DNA of 8,546 nt from Acidobacteriaceae bacterium (GTDB taxonomy: Bacteria > Acidobacteriota > Terriglobia > Terriglobales > Acidobacteriaceae): the NCBI GenBank assembly GCA_003156495.1, contig PMHC01000281.1:7416-15961 (forward strand), given 5' to 3'. The notes under the pieces were generated by a model. It was not told where the DNA came from. It was given only the letters and a program-made list of their open reading frames with translations, and searched no databases. Both the position numbers and the translations under genes were made by a program. Positions 1-6,868 of the stretch are shown piece by piece; position 1 is the first letter of the stretch; each line of letters starts with the position of its first letter.

Positions 1-2274
1 GTCGGTGTTGTCGTAGGAGGCCACGATCGAATGCACGCCCACAGCCAATGCCGAGGTCGCGTAGCTGGCCAACCCCGAGGAATTCACCGCCAGCTTTGAG
101 GCCAGCGTCGTCGTGCTGCCACCGAAGGTGTCTTTAAGCGTGACTGTCCCGGTTAAGCTGCCCGTGTTCGCGCCGGTCGTCACCGTCATCGTAAAAGTCA
201 CCGACTGGCCGTAGCGCGAGGGATTGGGATTCGAACTGATTGTCGTCGTTGTCGAATTCACCGGCTCGGCCACGCCTACTAGCTGGATTGCCAGCGGCGA
301 GTTCGCCGCCGCCACGCTGGCCTGCGCATCGGCGGCGATCGTGATCTCCGGCGTCTCGGTCGTGTTCGCCGTCAGTGTCGGCGTCAGCGACGGCGCAAAA
401 ACCGCGCCCACTACGCACGTTCCATCGATTGCCAGCGACTCGGCCGCCGTGCAGCCGTTCGTCACCGTTCCATCCACCGCCGAATTGGTTCCGGCCGTAA
501 TCGCGGTCAGCGTCAGCGCCGCGTTGCCGTCGTTTTCAATCGTCTCGTCGTCGGTCGCGGAGGTTTCCCCTTGCCGGATCGGCGTTGCGTACTTAACCGC
601 CGCATAGTTGCCCTGGATTTCGCGCACCACCATGTTGAGCGTGTCGGTCACGTAGAGATTGCCGTCGCCATCCAGAAACAGGCCGATCGGCCCGTAAAAC
701 TCCATCTCGGTGAAGACGCCGCCGGAGTAAAAATCGCCGCATCCGTTTTCGGCCACCGTCGAAATCAATCCCGTCGATGAACTTACTTTGCGCACGGCCG
801 CATTCTGCGTCTCGGCGATGTAGACGTTGCCGGCCGCATCCACCGCCACGCCCTCCGGCAACCAGACCGAGGCCGTGGTCGCCGCTACCGGCGTCGCCCC
901 GCAGGCCGTCGAGCCCGCGTTGCCCGTGCCGGCAAAGGTCGAAATTGTGCTCGCCGATGTGATCGCTCCACTAACGGCAGCCACCTCGCGAATGCGGTGG
1001 TTGGCCGAATCGGGAATGTACATGTTGCCGCTCGCGTCGAAGGCCACCGCATAGGGATAATTCAGCTCCGCGCTGGTCGCCGCGATGCCGTCGCCGTTGT
1101 AGGCGCCGGTTCCGTTGGCGTTTGCAAAGCCGCTGCCGGCCACCGTCGTAATCACGCCCGTCGAGGCAGTGACTTTGCGGATGCGATGATTGTTCGTATC
1201 GGCGATGTGGAGATTGCCGCTGGCGTCGACTGTCACGCCCTCGGGAGAATTGAGCGTCGCTTGCGTAGCCGCGCAGCCGTCGCCCACCGCGTCGGTATGT
1301 CCACCGCAAACCGTACCGGCCGAGTTTCCGGCCACCGTCGTAATCTCGCCGGTCGCGGCCAGAATTTCGCGCACCGCGTTGTTGCTGCTATCGGCAATGT
1401 AAAGATTGCCCGCCCCGTCGATTGCCAGCCCGACGGGCGTGCTTAGCGTCGCGCCGGAAGCCGCCGCCCCGTCGCCGGTGTAGGTGGGATTGCCGTTGCC
1501 GGCGATGGTTGAAATGATCCCCGCGCCCGCGCAACTCGTTCCGTAAATTGTCGCGCTGGTCGCGCTGGCGCAGACCATGCGGATGCGGTTGTGTCCGGTG
1601 TCGGCGATGTACATGTTGCCGGCGCCGTCAACCACCACGCCGCTCGGCAAATCGAGCTCGGCCGCCGTCGCCTGCGCCCCGTCGCCCACCGAGGTGAAGA
1701 ACCCGAACTGGCCGGCTACCGGCAGCACGTTGCCCGAGGCGAGTACGCCCAGTCCGCCGGTGCCGCTTCCGGTAAGGTAGGCCGTTCCCAGAACCGTTCG
1801 CACGCTTGAAACCGTGCCCACCAGCACCACGGCGCCCAGCCTCGGACCCGGCCGCGAGGGCGTAAAGCTCACCGACTCGGTGCAGGTGCCGTTCACCGCC
1901 AGCGCTGCCGAGGTGCAATTCGAACTTCCCGTTCCCACGGCGTAATCGCCGCCCGGCGCGCCCAGCGTCAGCACCTCCACGCTTGAAACCGTTCCGGCGG
2001 CCGTCGCCGTCACCGTAATGCTTTGCGTAGCCGTCGCGCCTACCGTCTGCGAGCCGAACTGCGCCCAGAGGCCGAGCGGAGAAAGCAGCAGCGCCGCCAA
2101 CGCGATGAGCCAGCGCGTCGCGCGCCCAGCCGTGGCGCGAATGGTCCATGCGCCAACTGCCGTGCCGCCCATTCCGGCGGAGGATGGAGAGATTCCGGTT
2201 TCTTTCAAAGAAACTTCGAAGCGGCGATCTTTCCGGCCGAGGGGGTAGTCTTTCCGGTCCGTAAAGCAGTGCAT
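1..2274 (-). CDS. Secreted NHL-repeat protein with Ig-like domains (3' end off window)
   Basis: The frame is open from ATG 2274 to the window edge, giving 758 residues without a stop. A hydrophobic stretch at residues 55-71 ending LGLWAQ looks like a Sec signal peptide with cleavage after about residue 72. A short anchor-type beta domain follows (SITVTATAAGTVSSV to about residue 175). Six NHL repeats then lie at about 610-1665, each of the form P-x-G-V-A-V-D-x-A-G-N-x-Y-I-A-D-x-x-N-x-x-I-R-x-V, with linkers TVAGxG and GDG. Next come a second anchor-type beta domain (about 280-600) and an Ig-like domain ending VGVHSIVASYDNTD at the edge. NHL repeats form beta-propellers that bind protein, carbohydrate or RNA; a secreted surface or matrix protein is inferred and the ligand is unknown. 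ATG 2274 has GGAGA six bases upstream. ATG 2172 has no clear Shine-Dalgarno but would give a more normal 38-residue signal peptide. Existence and family are confident; the start is uncertain. Confidence 0.88.
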   Translation of the reverse strand, partial: MHCFTDRKDYPLGRKDRRFEVSLKETGISPSSAGMGGTAVGAWTIRATAGRATRWLIALAALLLSPLGLWAQFGSQTVGATATQSITVTATAAGTVSSVEVLTLGAPGGDYAVGTGSSNCTSAALAVNGTCTESVSFTPSRPGPRLGAVVLVGTVSSVRTVLGTAYLTGSGTGGLGVLASGNVLPVAGQFGFFTSVGDGAQATAAELDLPSGVVVDGAGNMYIADTGHNRIRMVCASATSATIYGTSCAGAGIISTIAGNGNPTYTGDGAAASGATLSTPVGLAIDGAGNLYIADSSNNAVREILAATGEITTVAGNSAGTVCGGHTDAVGDGCAATQATLNSPEGVTVDASGNLHIADTNNHRIRKVTASTGVITTVAGSGFANANGTGAYNGDGIAATSAELNYPYAVAFDASGNMYIPDSANHRIREVAAVSGAITSASTISTFAGTGNAGSTACGATPVAATTASVWLPEGVAVDAAGNVYIAETQNAAVRKVSSSTGLISTVAENGCGDFYSGGVFTEMEFYGPIGLFLDGDGNLYVTDTLNMVVREIQGNYAAVKYATPIRQGETSATDDETIENDGNAALTLTAITAGTNSAVDGTVTNGCTAAESLAIDGTCVVGAVFAPSLTPTLTANTTETPEITIAADAQASVAAANSPLAIQLVGVAEPVNSTTTTISSNPNPSRYGQSVTFTMTVTTGANTGSLTGTVTLKDTFGGSTTTLASKLAVNSSGLASYATSALAVGVHSIVASYDNTD

Positions 2275-2280
2275 GTACGG

Positions 2281-2285
2281 TCTCC
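2281..2285 (-). promoter_or_regulatory. Ribosome binding site for the NHL protein
   Basis: The minus strand reads GGAGA, then CCGTAC, then ATG at 2274, a six-base spacing. This is the main reason to prefer ATG 2274 over ATG 2172, whose upstream bases carry no purine-rich Shine-Dalgarno. Confidence 0.5.
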
Positions 2286-2480
2286 GTTCGCGATTTTTCG
2301 GGTCTGGTTCCAGCGCTCGGCGTGCCTCATGATTGTTCGGAACTTGCTTAAAGCTGGCAGGGGAGTGCTGCCGTACCGTTACACACTGGAGCGTGAATAC
2401 ACGGTGCATCCCGAGGCCCCAACTTCTTTCGGGAACCTTATGCTCCTTTAATTACCTTGGTTTGAGATTGAAATACAGAT

Positions 2481-2522
2481 CAATATTGCGCAAAATTGCG
2501 ATTGCGCAATATTGCGCAATCG
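2481..2522. repeat. Nested TTGCGCAA palindrome array, operator-like
   Basis: The perfect palindrome TTGCGCAA occurs three times (2486-2493, 2502-2509, 2512-2519), with a half-site TTGCGA at 2496-2501. The last two copies are 10 bp apart, on the same helical face, and together form a perfect 24-bp palindrome at 2499-2522. CAATATTGCGCAA is also directly repeated at 2481-2493 and 2507-2519, a 26-bp period. The block is AT-rich in a GC-rich window and sits in a divergent promoter region, about 120 bp before GT2 and 210 bp before the NHL gene. A cooperative binding site for a dimeric helix-turn-helix repressor is the likeliest reading. A cruciform or a dispersed repeat is possible. No regulator gene adjoins it. 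Confidence 0.6.
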
Positions 2523-2628
2523 GCGCAGGGAGTGGCGTAAGAGTAGTCGCCGCCGCCCGGTGCTCCCGGAGTTGCTCCCAGGCGGAAAGCCGCCCGCCGG
2601 CGATCGTCGAGCCGGCGCGGCCGGTCGC

Positions 2629-2634
2629 TATACT
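2629..2634 (+). promoter_or_regulatory. Putative -10 box (TATACT) of GT2, suggesting a leaderless transcript
   Basis: TATACT matches five of six bases of the TATAAT consensus and ends six bases before ATG 2641, so transcription would start at or next to the start codon. No Shine-Dalgarno lies before the ATG (the preceding bases are GCCTTC), which fits leaderless translation. The -35 region is weak (around 2606-2612, GTCGAGC), so the promoter is only tentative. Confidence 0.35.
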
Positions 2635-2640
2635 GCCTTC

Positions 2641-3918
2641 ATGCAGCCTGTTAGCGTCGTAGTGACCGAATTGAACGAAGGCCGGGAGATCGAGCGGGCG
2701 GTCGAGAGCCTTCTGGCCCAACAGCCGCCGGCGACAGAAGTGATCGTCGTTGACGGCGGCTCGACCGATGGAACATGGGAGTGGCTGCAGGCCGCGGCCA
2801 GTCGCGACCGCCGTCTGGTGGCGATCCGCGACGAAAGCTGCAATCTGAAGCATTCGCTGGGGCCGGTTTCGCGCGGCCGCAATGTGGCCATCGCCGCGGC
2901 TTCATCGCCGATTGTCGCCTGCGCCGACGCCGGCTGCGCCTACGCGCCCGACTGGCTCGCGAATCTGACCGCGCCGCTGGCTTCGGGCCAGGCCGAATAC
3001 GCGCTGGGCGGCTCGCAACTGGATCCCGGCAACTGCACGGTTTGGGACATTGCCTCGGCACCGTTTTTCAGCGTCAAGCTGGAGGCTGTCGCGCCGACCA
3101 AGTCCTGCACGGCGCGTTCGATGGCTTTTACCAAATCACTTTGGGCGAAGATCGGCGGCTTTCCCGAACAGGTGCTGGTGGGCGAAGACACGCTCTTCGA
3201 TCTGGAGGCGCGGCGGCTGACCGAGCCGGCCTTCGTCGCCAACGCCAAGGCGCTCTACGGGCCGCGCAATAGCTTTTATTCCGCCTGCCACCAACTGGCC
3301 CGCTACGCCACCAGCGACGGTCAGGCCCGCGTGCGCTGGAAGCGGCTGTTGCGCAACGCCGCGCGCTGCCTGGTGGACCTGGCGGCGCTCGCCAGCCTGC
3401 GTTGGACCGTTATGCCGCTGCTGGTGATTCTGGCGCTGCACGGCTGGTTTGCGTTTTTCCGCGACTGGCCCGAGCTGCGCCGCCGCGGCTGGCGGGCCGT
3501 GCTGGCGCGATTTGCCTTTTCGTCGGCCGTGCCCTGGGTTATCGCCGTCAACCACCTGCGCGGATTGCTTTCTGGCAAGCGGCTGACGAATTGGCAGAAT
3601 GACGGCAGTGCGCAGTGCGCAGTGGACAGTGGACAGTGGATTGTTGTTTGTCGCGGCTGCTCAGGCGCGAGACGGCACCACGTAAAGCAAAATCGCAAAA
3701 TAATGCGCGACGCTGCCGGCCAGCACGAACAAGTGCCAGGTGGCGTGGAAGTAGGGCCGGCGATCGAGGGCATAAAAGATGACGCCGAGCGTGTAAGCCA
3801 GGCCTCCGGCGGCCAGCCAGAGCATTCCCTGCCAGCCAATGGCGTTGATCAGCGGGCCAATTACGAAGACCGCCAGCCAGCCCTGAATCAGATAGACCGC
3901 CGTCGAAACAAAGGCTAG
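2641..3918 (+). CDS. Membrane-associated family 2 glycosyltransferase with an extended C-terminus
   Basis: This is a GT2 (GT-A fold) glycosyltransferase, a class that moves a sugar from a nucleotide donor to a surface glycan or lipid acceptor; donor and acceptor cannot be told here. It opens with SVVVTELNEG and the nucleotide motif VVDGGSTDGTW (37-47). RGRNVA (78-83) and the DAGC motif (96-99, in the DxD position) follow, then GGFPEQ and VGEDTLFDLE (180-189), where the GED acid is the expected catalytic base. Hydrophobic segments at about 250-273 and 287-305 should anchor it to the inner membrane. ATG 2641 fits the family N-terminus; the frame extends upstream only to a TTG. Family-like sequence ends near residue 320, exactly where five tandem heptamers begin. 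The next 105 residues are polar, resemble nothing, and overlap the opposite-strand hlyIII gene by 258 bases. The domain is confident; the physiological C-terminus is doubtful, and some gene callers may end or drop this gene differently. Confidence 0.82.
   Translation: MQPVSVVVTELNEGREIERAVESLLAQQPPATEVIVVDGGSTDGTWEWLQAAASRDRRLVAIRDESCNLKHSLGPVSRGRNVAIAAASSPIVACADAGCAYAPDWLANLTAPLASGQAEYALGGSQLDPGNCTVWDIASAPFFSVKLEAVAPTKSCTARSMAFTKSLWAKIGGFPEQVLVGEDTLFDLEARRLTEPAFVANAKALYGPRNSFYSACHQLARYATSDGQARVRWKRLLRNAARCLVDLAALASLRWTVMPLLVILALHGWFAFFRDWPELRRRGWRAVLARFAFSSAVPWVIAVNHLRGLLSGKRLTNWQNDGSAQCAVDSGQWIVVCRGCSGARRHHVKQNRKIMRDAAGQHEQVPGGVEVGPAIEGIKDDAERVSQASGGQPEHSLPANGVDQRANYEDRQPALNQIDRRRNKG
3606..3640 (+). 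repeat. Five tandem heptamers, CAGTGCG x2 then CAGTGGA x3
   Basis: The 35 bases are exactly five 7-base units sharing CAGTG followed by CG (two copies) or GA (three copies). They lie at the end of the recognisable GT2 sequence and 20 bases from the stop of the convergent hlyIII gene. Seven is not a multiple of three, so any gain or loss of one unit shifts the GT2 frame. I infer slipped-strand expansion or a dispersed heptamer repeat. Such heptamers occur between genes in several bacterial groups. Confidence 0.85.
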
Positions 3919-4314
3919 CAGGCCGTGGGTGAAGTGCTTCATGAAAACGCTTTTTGAAACGATGCCGATTGCCGCCAGCGCCCAGACCACGGCAAAGAGC
4001 ACCCAGCCTCGCGCTCCGCGCAGCGAAACCAGCGTGAAGGGCGTATATGTGCCGGCGATCAGGACATAAATCGCCGAGTGGTCGAGGATGTGAAAGAAAT
4101 CGCGGGCCGGGGTAAGCGTCAGCGAGTGGTAAAGCGTGGAGCAAAGGTAGACCAGCACCAGCGAGAGGGAAAAGATGGTGCAGCTAACGACCAGCCGCGC
4201 CGAGCCGCGCGTCGAGGTGGCGATCAACCACGTTGCGCCGACGATGGCCAGCGCGGCGCCGATGCCGTGGGTAATCGAGTTGGCCAGAATGTCGCCCAGT
4301 CTGGGATACGCCAT
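3661..4314 (-). CDS. Hemolysin III / PAQR family membrane protein
   Basis: The 217-residue product has the usual length of the family (YqfA/HlyIII, distantly related to adiponectin receptors). Seven hydrophobic segments are visible. The conserved metal-site pattern is intact: STLYH (S59, H63), ILDHS (D78), and HATWH (H190, H194) in the last helix. Other family signatures are HGIGAALAI (16-24), IAGTYTPF (86-93) and AGSVAHYFA (199-207). PAQR members are proposed zinc-dependent hydrolases of ceramide-like lipids or membrane-homeostasis proteins; the name hemolysin comes from one Bacillus protein and does not mean a toxin here. ATG 4314 begins the family-like MAYPRLGDILANSITHG. The frame extends upstream to 4590, but those 92 residues are not family-like and run antisense to the next gene. 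No clear Shine-Dalgarno is seen; GTG 4317 is an alternative start. Its 3' half overlaps the antisense GT2 tail. Confidence 0.9.
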   Translation of the reverse strand: MAYPRLGDILANSITHGIGAALAIVGATWLIATSTRGSARLVVSCTIFSLSLVLVYLCSTLYHSLTLTPARDFFHILDHSAIYVLIAGTYTPFTLVSLRGARGWVLFAVVWALAAIGIVSKSVFMKHFTHGLLAFVSTAVYLIQGWLAVFVIGPLINAIGWQGMLWLAAGGLAYTLGVIFYALDRRPYFHATWHLFVLAGSVAHYFAILLYVVPSRA

Positions 4315-4510
4315 CACAAGATTGATGATAGCTGCCTGGACGGGGAAGGGAAGTTGGTGCGCGCGCCGCGTTCCAAAATGGGCTACCGCTTCCAGGTTAG
4401 GAATTTGATGCCGATTCTGTCGATTTTGAGTGAAGGAGTTCTTGAGTATCCGCCTGTCGCTGGATAAGTTGCAAGATAAGCAGCAGTGTCTTTCCGCGGC
4501 GGAATGGATT
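4315..4510. other. Divergent spacer between hlyIII and the TPR-GT gene
   Basis: These 196 bases separate two divergent starts. On the plus strand a weak promoter-like pair, TTGAGT (4442-4447) and TAAGTT (4465-4470), has 17-base spacing and would place transcription start about 35 bases before ATG 4511. The match is poor and offered only as a candidate. No convincing promoter for hlyIII and no terminator is visible. Confidence 0.3.
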
Positions 4511-6691
4511 ATGACGGTTGAAGCGGCGACAAACAGGCCGGATGCACAGGCGCGGGAGCGTAGAAACGGAACGCGCCCCCAGGTGGACATTACGGAACGA
4601 CTGATCGAGCTGGCGCACGGTTACCAGCTCATACTCGATCGGAATCCGCAGCAACCATCGGCGCTGGTGGGCATGAGCCTGGTGGCGATTGCCAGCCACC
4701 AAGCGATTGCCGCCGTCAAGATGGCGGCGGCGGCGGCGCAGGCGGCGCCGCAGACGGGCACCGCCTGGGTGGCGCTGGGGCTCTCGCTGAAAACCGTGCG
4801 GCGTTTCGAGGAGGCGCGCGAAGCGTACATGCAGGCCATCCGGTTGGATGGGATGGACCCATTGGCGCGGCGCGCCATGGGCGATTTGATGATCGTCGCC
4901 GGCCACCCGGAAGAGGCGATTCGCGAGTTCGATCTGGCGCTCAAACGGCAGCCGGGACTGGTTTCCGCGCACATGGGGATGGGCAGCGCGCTGGCCTACC
5001 TGGGGCGGAACGAAGAGTCTCTGGAGCGGTACAAGAAGGCGCTCGATTTGCAGCCGAGGCTGCCGGAGGGCGAGTTTGCCATGGCCTTCGTCCTGGCCCG
5101 TCTGGGGCGGACGAAAGAAGCCGAAAAACACTATCGGCGGGCGATCAACGAGAAGCCGGACTTTGCCCAGGCCTGGCTGAATCTGGGCAGCCTGCTGCGG
5201 GATGAGGGCAACGAACTTTATGCCGAGGCGGCGTTTGAGCGGGCCGTCACGCTGCAGCCCAACATGGCTTCGGGCTGGGTACATCTGGCGTCGCTCGAGC
5301 GCGACCGCAAGCATGTGGAAAAGGCGCAGAAGTTGCTGTTTCGGGCTCTGGCCATCAATCCGAACCGCATCGAGACGCTGATGGCCTGGTGTCACTTTCG
5401 CGCCGACGAAAAAGATTTTGCCGGAGCCTGGCAGTGGCTGCGCTGGGCTTATGCGCAGAATCCCAATCATCAGGAAGCCGTCAACATGCACGGAATCCTG
5501 CTACATCTGGAAGGCCGCTTTGAAGAGGCCGTCGAGGTTTTCACGCGGGCCGAGGAGTTGGGCAGTACCGCGGCGGCCTCGAACCGTGGCAATTCGCTGC
5601 TCGATCTGGGGCGGATGGAAGAGGCGCTCAAGGCGCAGGAGACGGCGGCCAAGCTCGATCCGCTTAGCGCCGGCGCGGAATACAACCTGGCTCTGACGCA
5701 GTTGCGGCTGGGGCATTGGGCCAAAGGCTGGCCGGGTTACGAGGCCCGCTGGCGCTTTCGCGAGGTGCACCGGCTGCCGCGGCTCTTCAAGCAGCCGCGC
5801 TGGAAGGGCGAGGCGCTGAACGGACAGTTGGTTTTGCTGCACACCGAGCAGGGATTGGGCGACACGATTCAGTTTTGCCGCTACGCCATGCTGGTGGTGG
5901 CGCGTGGCGGCCGGCCGGTTTTGCATGTGCAGGCGGCGGCCGAGCGGTTGCTGCAATCGCTGGCCGCGGTGCGCGCGGGGCTGGCGGAAATCGCCGTCAT
6001 GGGAACCGAGCTGTCGCAATTCGACTACGAATGCCCGCTGCTGAGCATGCCGGCGGTTTTTGGTACAACGACGGAAACGACGCCGTGGACGGGCGCGTAT
6101 CTGGGGGCCGATCCGGCGCTGGCCCAAGAGAAGCGGTTGCAACTTTTCTCGCTGAGCTCAGGGCCGCGCGTGGGGTTGGCCTGGGCCGGCAATCCGAACT
6201 ACAAGGCCGACCGTCATCGCTCGACGCGGGTCGAAACGCTGCTGCCGCTTTTGCGCGCCGTCGATGCCACTTGGATCTCATTGCAGAAAGGCGAACCCGC
6301 CAAGCAACTGGCCGAGCTGCCGCGCGAGGTGAGCGTCTGGGACGGTTCGAGTCACGATAAAGATCTGGCTGAAGCAGCGGCCATTATCGCCGGCCTCGAT
6401 CTGGTGGTGACCACCGACACCTGCATCGCGCATTTGGCCGGCGCCATGGGCAAGCCGGTGTGGGTCATGCTGCCGTATCTGCCGGATTGGCGGTGGATGG
6501 AGAAGATCGAAAGCTCGCCCTGGTACCCGACGATGCGTCTTTTCCGGCAGAAGAAAAAAGGCGATTGGGCCGAGGTGGTCGAGCGGCTGATTGGCGAGCT
6601 GCGGAATTGGAATCGCGCTCAGTTCAAGCTGTCGGAGTTCTTTCCGCTTTGCGCCGTGCCGGCTACTCACTCCTCTCCTTTGTCCATTTGA
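4511..6691 (+). CDS. TPR protein fused to a GT9-like glycosyltransferase domain
   Basis: The 726-residue product has two parts. About residues 30-410 are roughly ten TPR units with the W-LG-Y-A-F-A-P spacing, for example AWVALGLSLKTVRRFEEARE and AWLNLGSLLRDEGNELYAEA. About 415-700 is a GT-B domain related to heptosyltransferases (GT9). Its key blocks are HTEQGLGDTIQFCRY (444-458), GLAWAGNPNYKADRHRS (555-571) and TDTCIAHLAGAMGKPVWVM (635-653), the last being the nucleotide-sugar-binding region. Proteins of this layout are common in environmental bacteria and are often annotated only as TPR proteins. The TPR part probably positions a protein or glycan acceptor in the cytoplasm; the substrate is unknown. 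ATG 4511 has a weak GGA seven bases upstream. GTG 4430 would add 27 residues but lacks a Shine-Dalgarno; TTG 4442 has AAGGAG, but only three bases away. The last ~25 residues look like non-conserved tail. Confidence 0.88.
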   Translation: MTVEAATNRPDAQARERRNGTRPQVDITERLIELAHGYQLILDRNPQQPSALVGMSLVAIASHQAIAAVKMAAAAAQAAPQTGTAWVALGLSLKTVRRFEEAREAYMQAIRLDGMDPLARRAMGDLMIVAGHPEEAIREFDLALKRQPGLVSAHMGMGSALAYLGRNEESLERYKKALDLQPRLPEGEFAMAFVLARLGRTKEAEKHYRRAINEKPDFAQAWLNLGSLLRDEGNELYAEAAFERAVTLQPNMASGWVHLASLERDRKHVEKAQKLLFRALAINPNRIETLMAWCHFRADEKDFAGAWQWLRWAYAQNPNHQEAVNMHGILLHLEGRFEEAVEVFTRAEELGSTAAASNRGNSLLDLGRMEEALKAQETAAKLDPLSAGAEYNLALTQLRLGHWAKGWPGYEARWRFREVHRLPRLFKQPRWKGEALNGQLVLLHTEQGLGDTIQFCRYAMLVVARGGRPVLHVQAAAERLLQSLAAVRAGLAEIAVMGTELSQFDYECPLLSMPAVFGTTTETTPWTGAYLGADPALAQEKRLQLFSLSSGPRVGLAWAGNPNYKADRHRSTRVETLLPLLRAVDATWISLQKGEPAKQLAELPREVSVWDGSSHDKDLAEAAAIIAGLDLVVTTDTCIAHLAGAMGKPVWVMLPYLPDWRWMEKIESSPWYPTMRLFRQKKKGDWAEVVERLIGELRNWNRAQFKLSEFFPLCAVPATHSSPLSI

Positions 6692-6821
6692 AGCGATTTT
6701 TTCGCGTCAACAAGCGGCATTGGTTTGGTCAAAGACGCTTGAAATTGCCGCGCTCCCGCCCTTTCACAAAGGAATTGTCGCCCATAAAGATTTTTCTTGA
6801 CGGTCTTTTGCTCTATAAAGT

Positions 6822-6831
6822 AGAGTACTCT
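6822..6831. promoter_or_regulatory. Palindrome AGAGTACTCT, candidate operator
   Basis: This perfect 10-bp inverted repeat overlaps the candidate -10 element and lies 37 bases before the start of an operon whose second gene encodes a winged-helix regulator. Autoregulation by that protein is the simplest inference. GTACT-containing palindromes are typical of sites bound by small PadR/MarR-like dimers, but no direct evidence is in the sequence. Confidence 0.45.
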
Positions 6832-6857
6832 GTATTGATAGATTGACCGCGGCAAAG

Positions 6858-6863
6858 AAGGAG
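6858..6863 (+). promoter_or_regulatory. Shine-Dalgarno AAGGAG deciding the start of the six-TM gene
   Basis: AAGGAG is followed by TGGAA and then ATG 6869, a five-base spacing. The upstream in-frame GTG at 6863 overlaps the Shine-Dalgarno itself and cannot use it, so ATG 6869 is the start. Confidence 0.7.
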
Positions 6864-6868
6864 TGGAA

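Larger units (their letters stand above)
2275..2640. other. Divergent intergenic region between the NHL gene and GT2
   Basis: This 366-base spacer separates two divergently transcribed genes. The half next to the NHL gene (2275-2440) would be its 5' leader. It can form short hairpins, for example GGCAG/CTGCC at 2356-2360 and 2368-2372, and a six-base-pair stem 2409-2414 with 2429-2434. I could not match these to any known riboswitch. The segment 2441-2520 is clearly richer in A+T than its surroundings and ends in the palindromic array annotated separately. The part 2523-2628 is GC-rich and shows nothing convincing. Open frames crossing the spacer have no start or composition that would support a gene. 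Confidence 0.6.
6692..6868 (+). promoter_or_regulatory. Promoter region of the six-TM / winged-helix operon
   Basis: The 177-base gap turns AT-rich after about 6760. TTGACG (6797-6802) and TAGAGT (6821-6826) form a candidate -35/-10 pair with 18-base spacing. TATAAA at 6814-6819 is a better -10 by sequence but has only TTTTTC in the -35 position. No rho-independent terminator for the upstream gene is clear: CAAGCG/CGCTTG (6711-6716, 6736-6741) and CCTTT/AAAGG (6760-6764, 6768-6772) can pair, but neither is followed by a T-run. Confidence 0.45.

Noticed and set aside
610..1665. Periodic DNA in the NHL gene resembling a repeat array
   Set aside because: The period varies and follows the protein NHL motif; there are no identical repeats with unique spacers, so it is not a CRISPR array.
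2512..2640. Upstream extension of the GT2 frame to a TTG at 2512
   Set aside because: The extra 43 residues are Arg/Pro-rich, include part of the palindromic array, and precede a normal GT2 N-terminus at ATG 2641.
4315..4590. Upstream 92-codon extension of the hlyIII frame to an ATG at 4590
   Set aside because: Family-like sequence starts at MAYPRLG (4314); the extension is unrelated and overlaps the start of the divergent TPR-GT gene.
4397..5491. A 364-codon open frame on the minus strand opposite the TPR gene
   Set aside because: It is antisense to clear TPR repeats, is rich in Arg, Gln, His and Pro as expected for a GC-rich shadow frame, and has no recognisable domain.
5501..6360. Long open frames on both strands within the GT9-like part of the TPR gene
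   Set aside because: They are shadow frames of GC-rich coding DNA; only the frame with the GLGDTIQF and TDTCIAHLAGA motifs is supported.
6711..6772. Terminator after the TPR-GT gene
   Set aside because: The available stems are short, or have a 19-base loop, and none is followed by a T-run.
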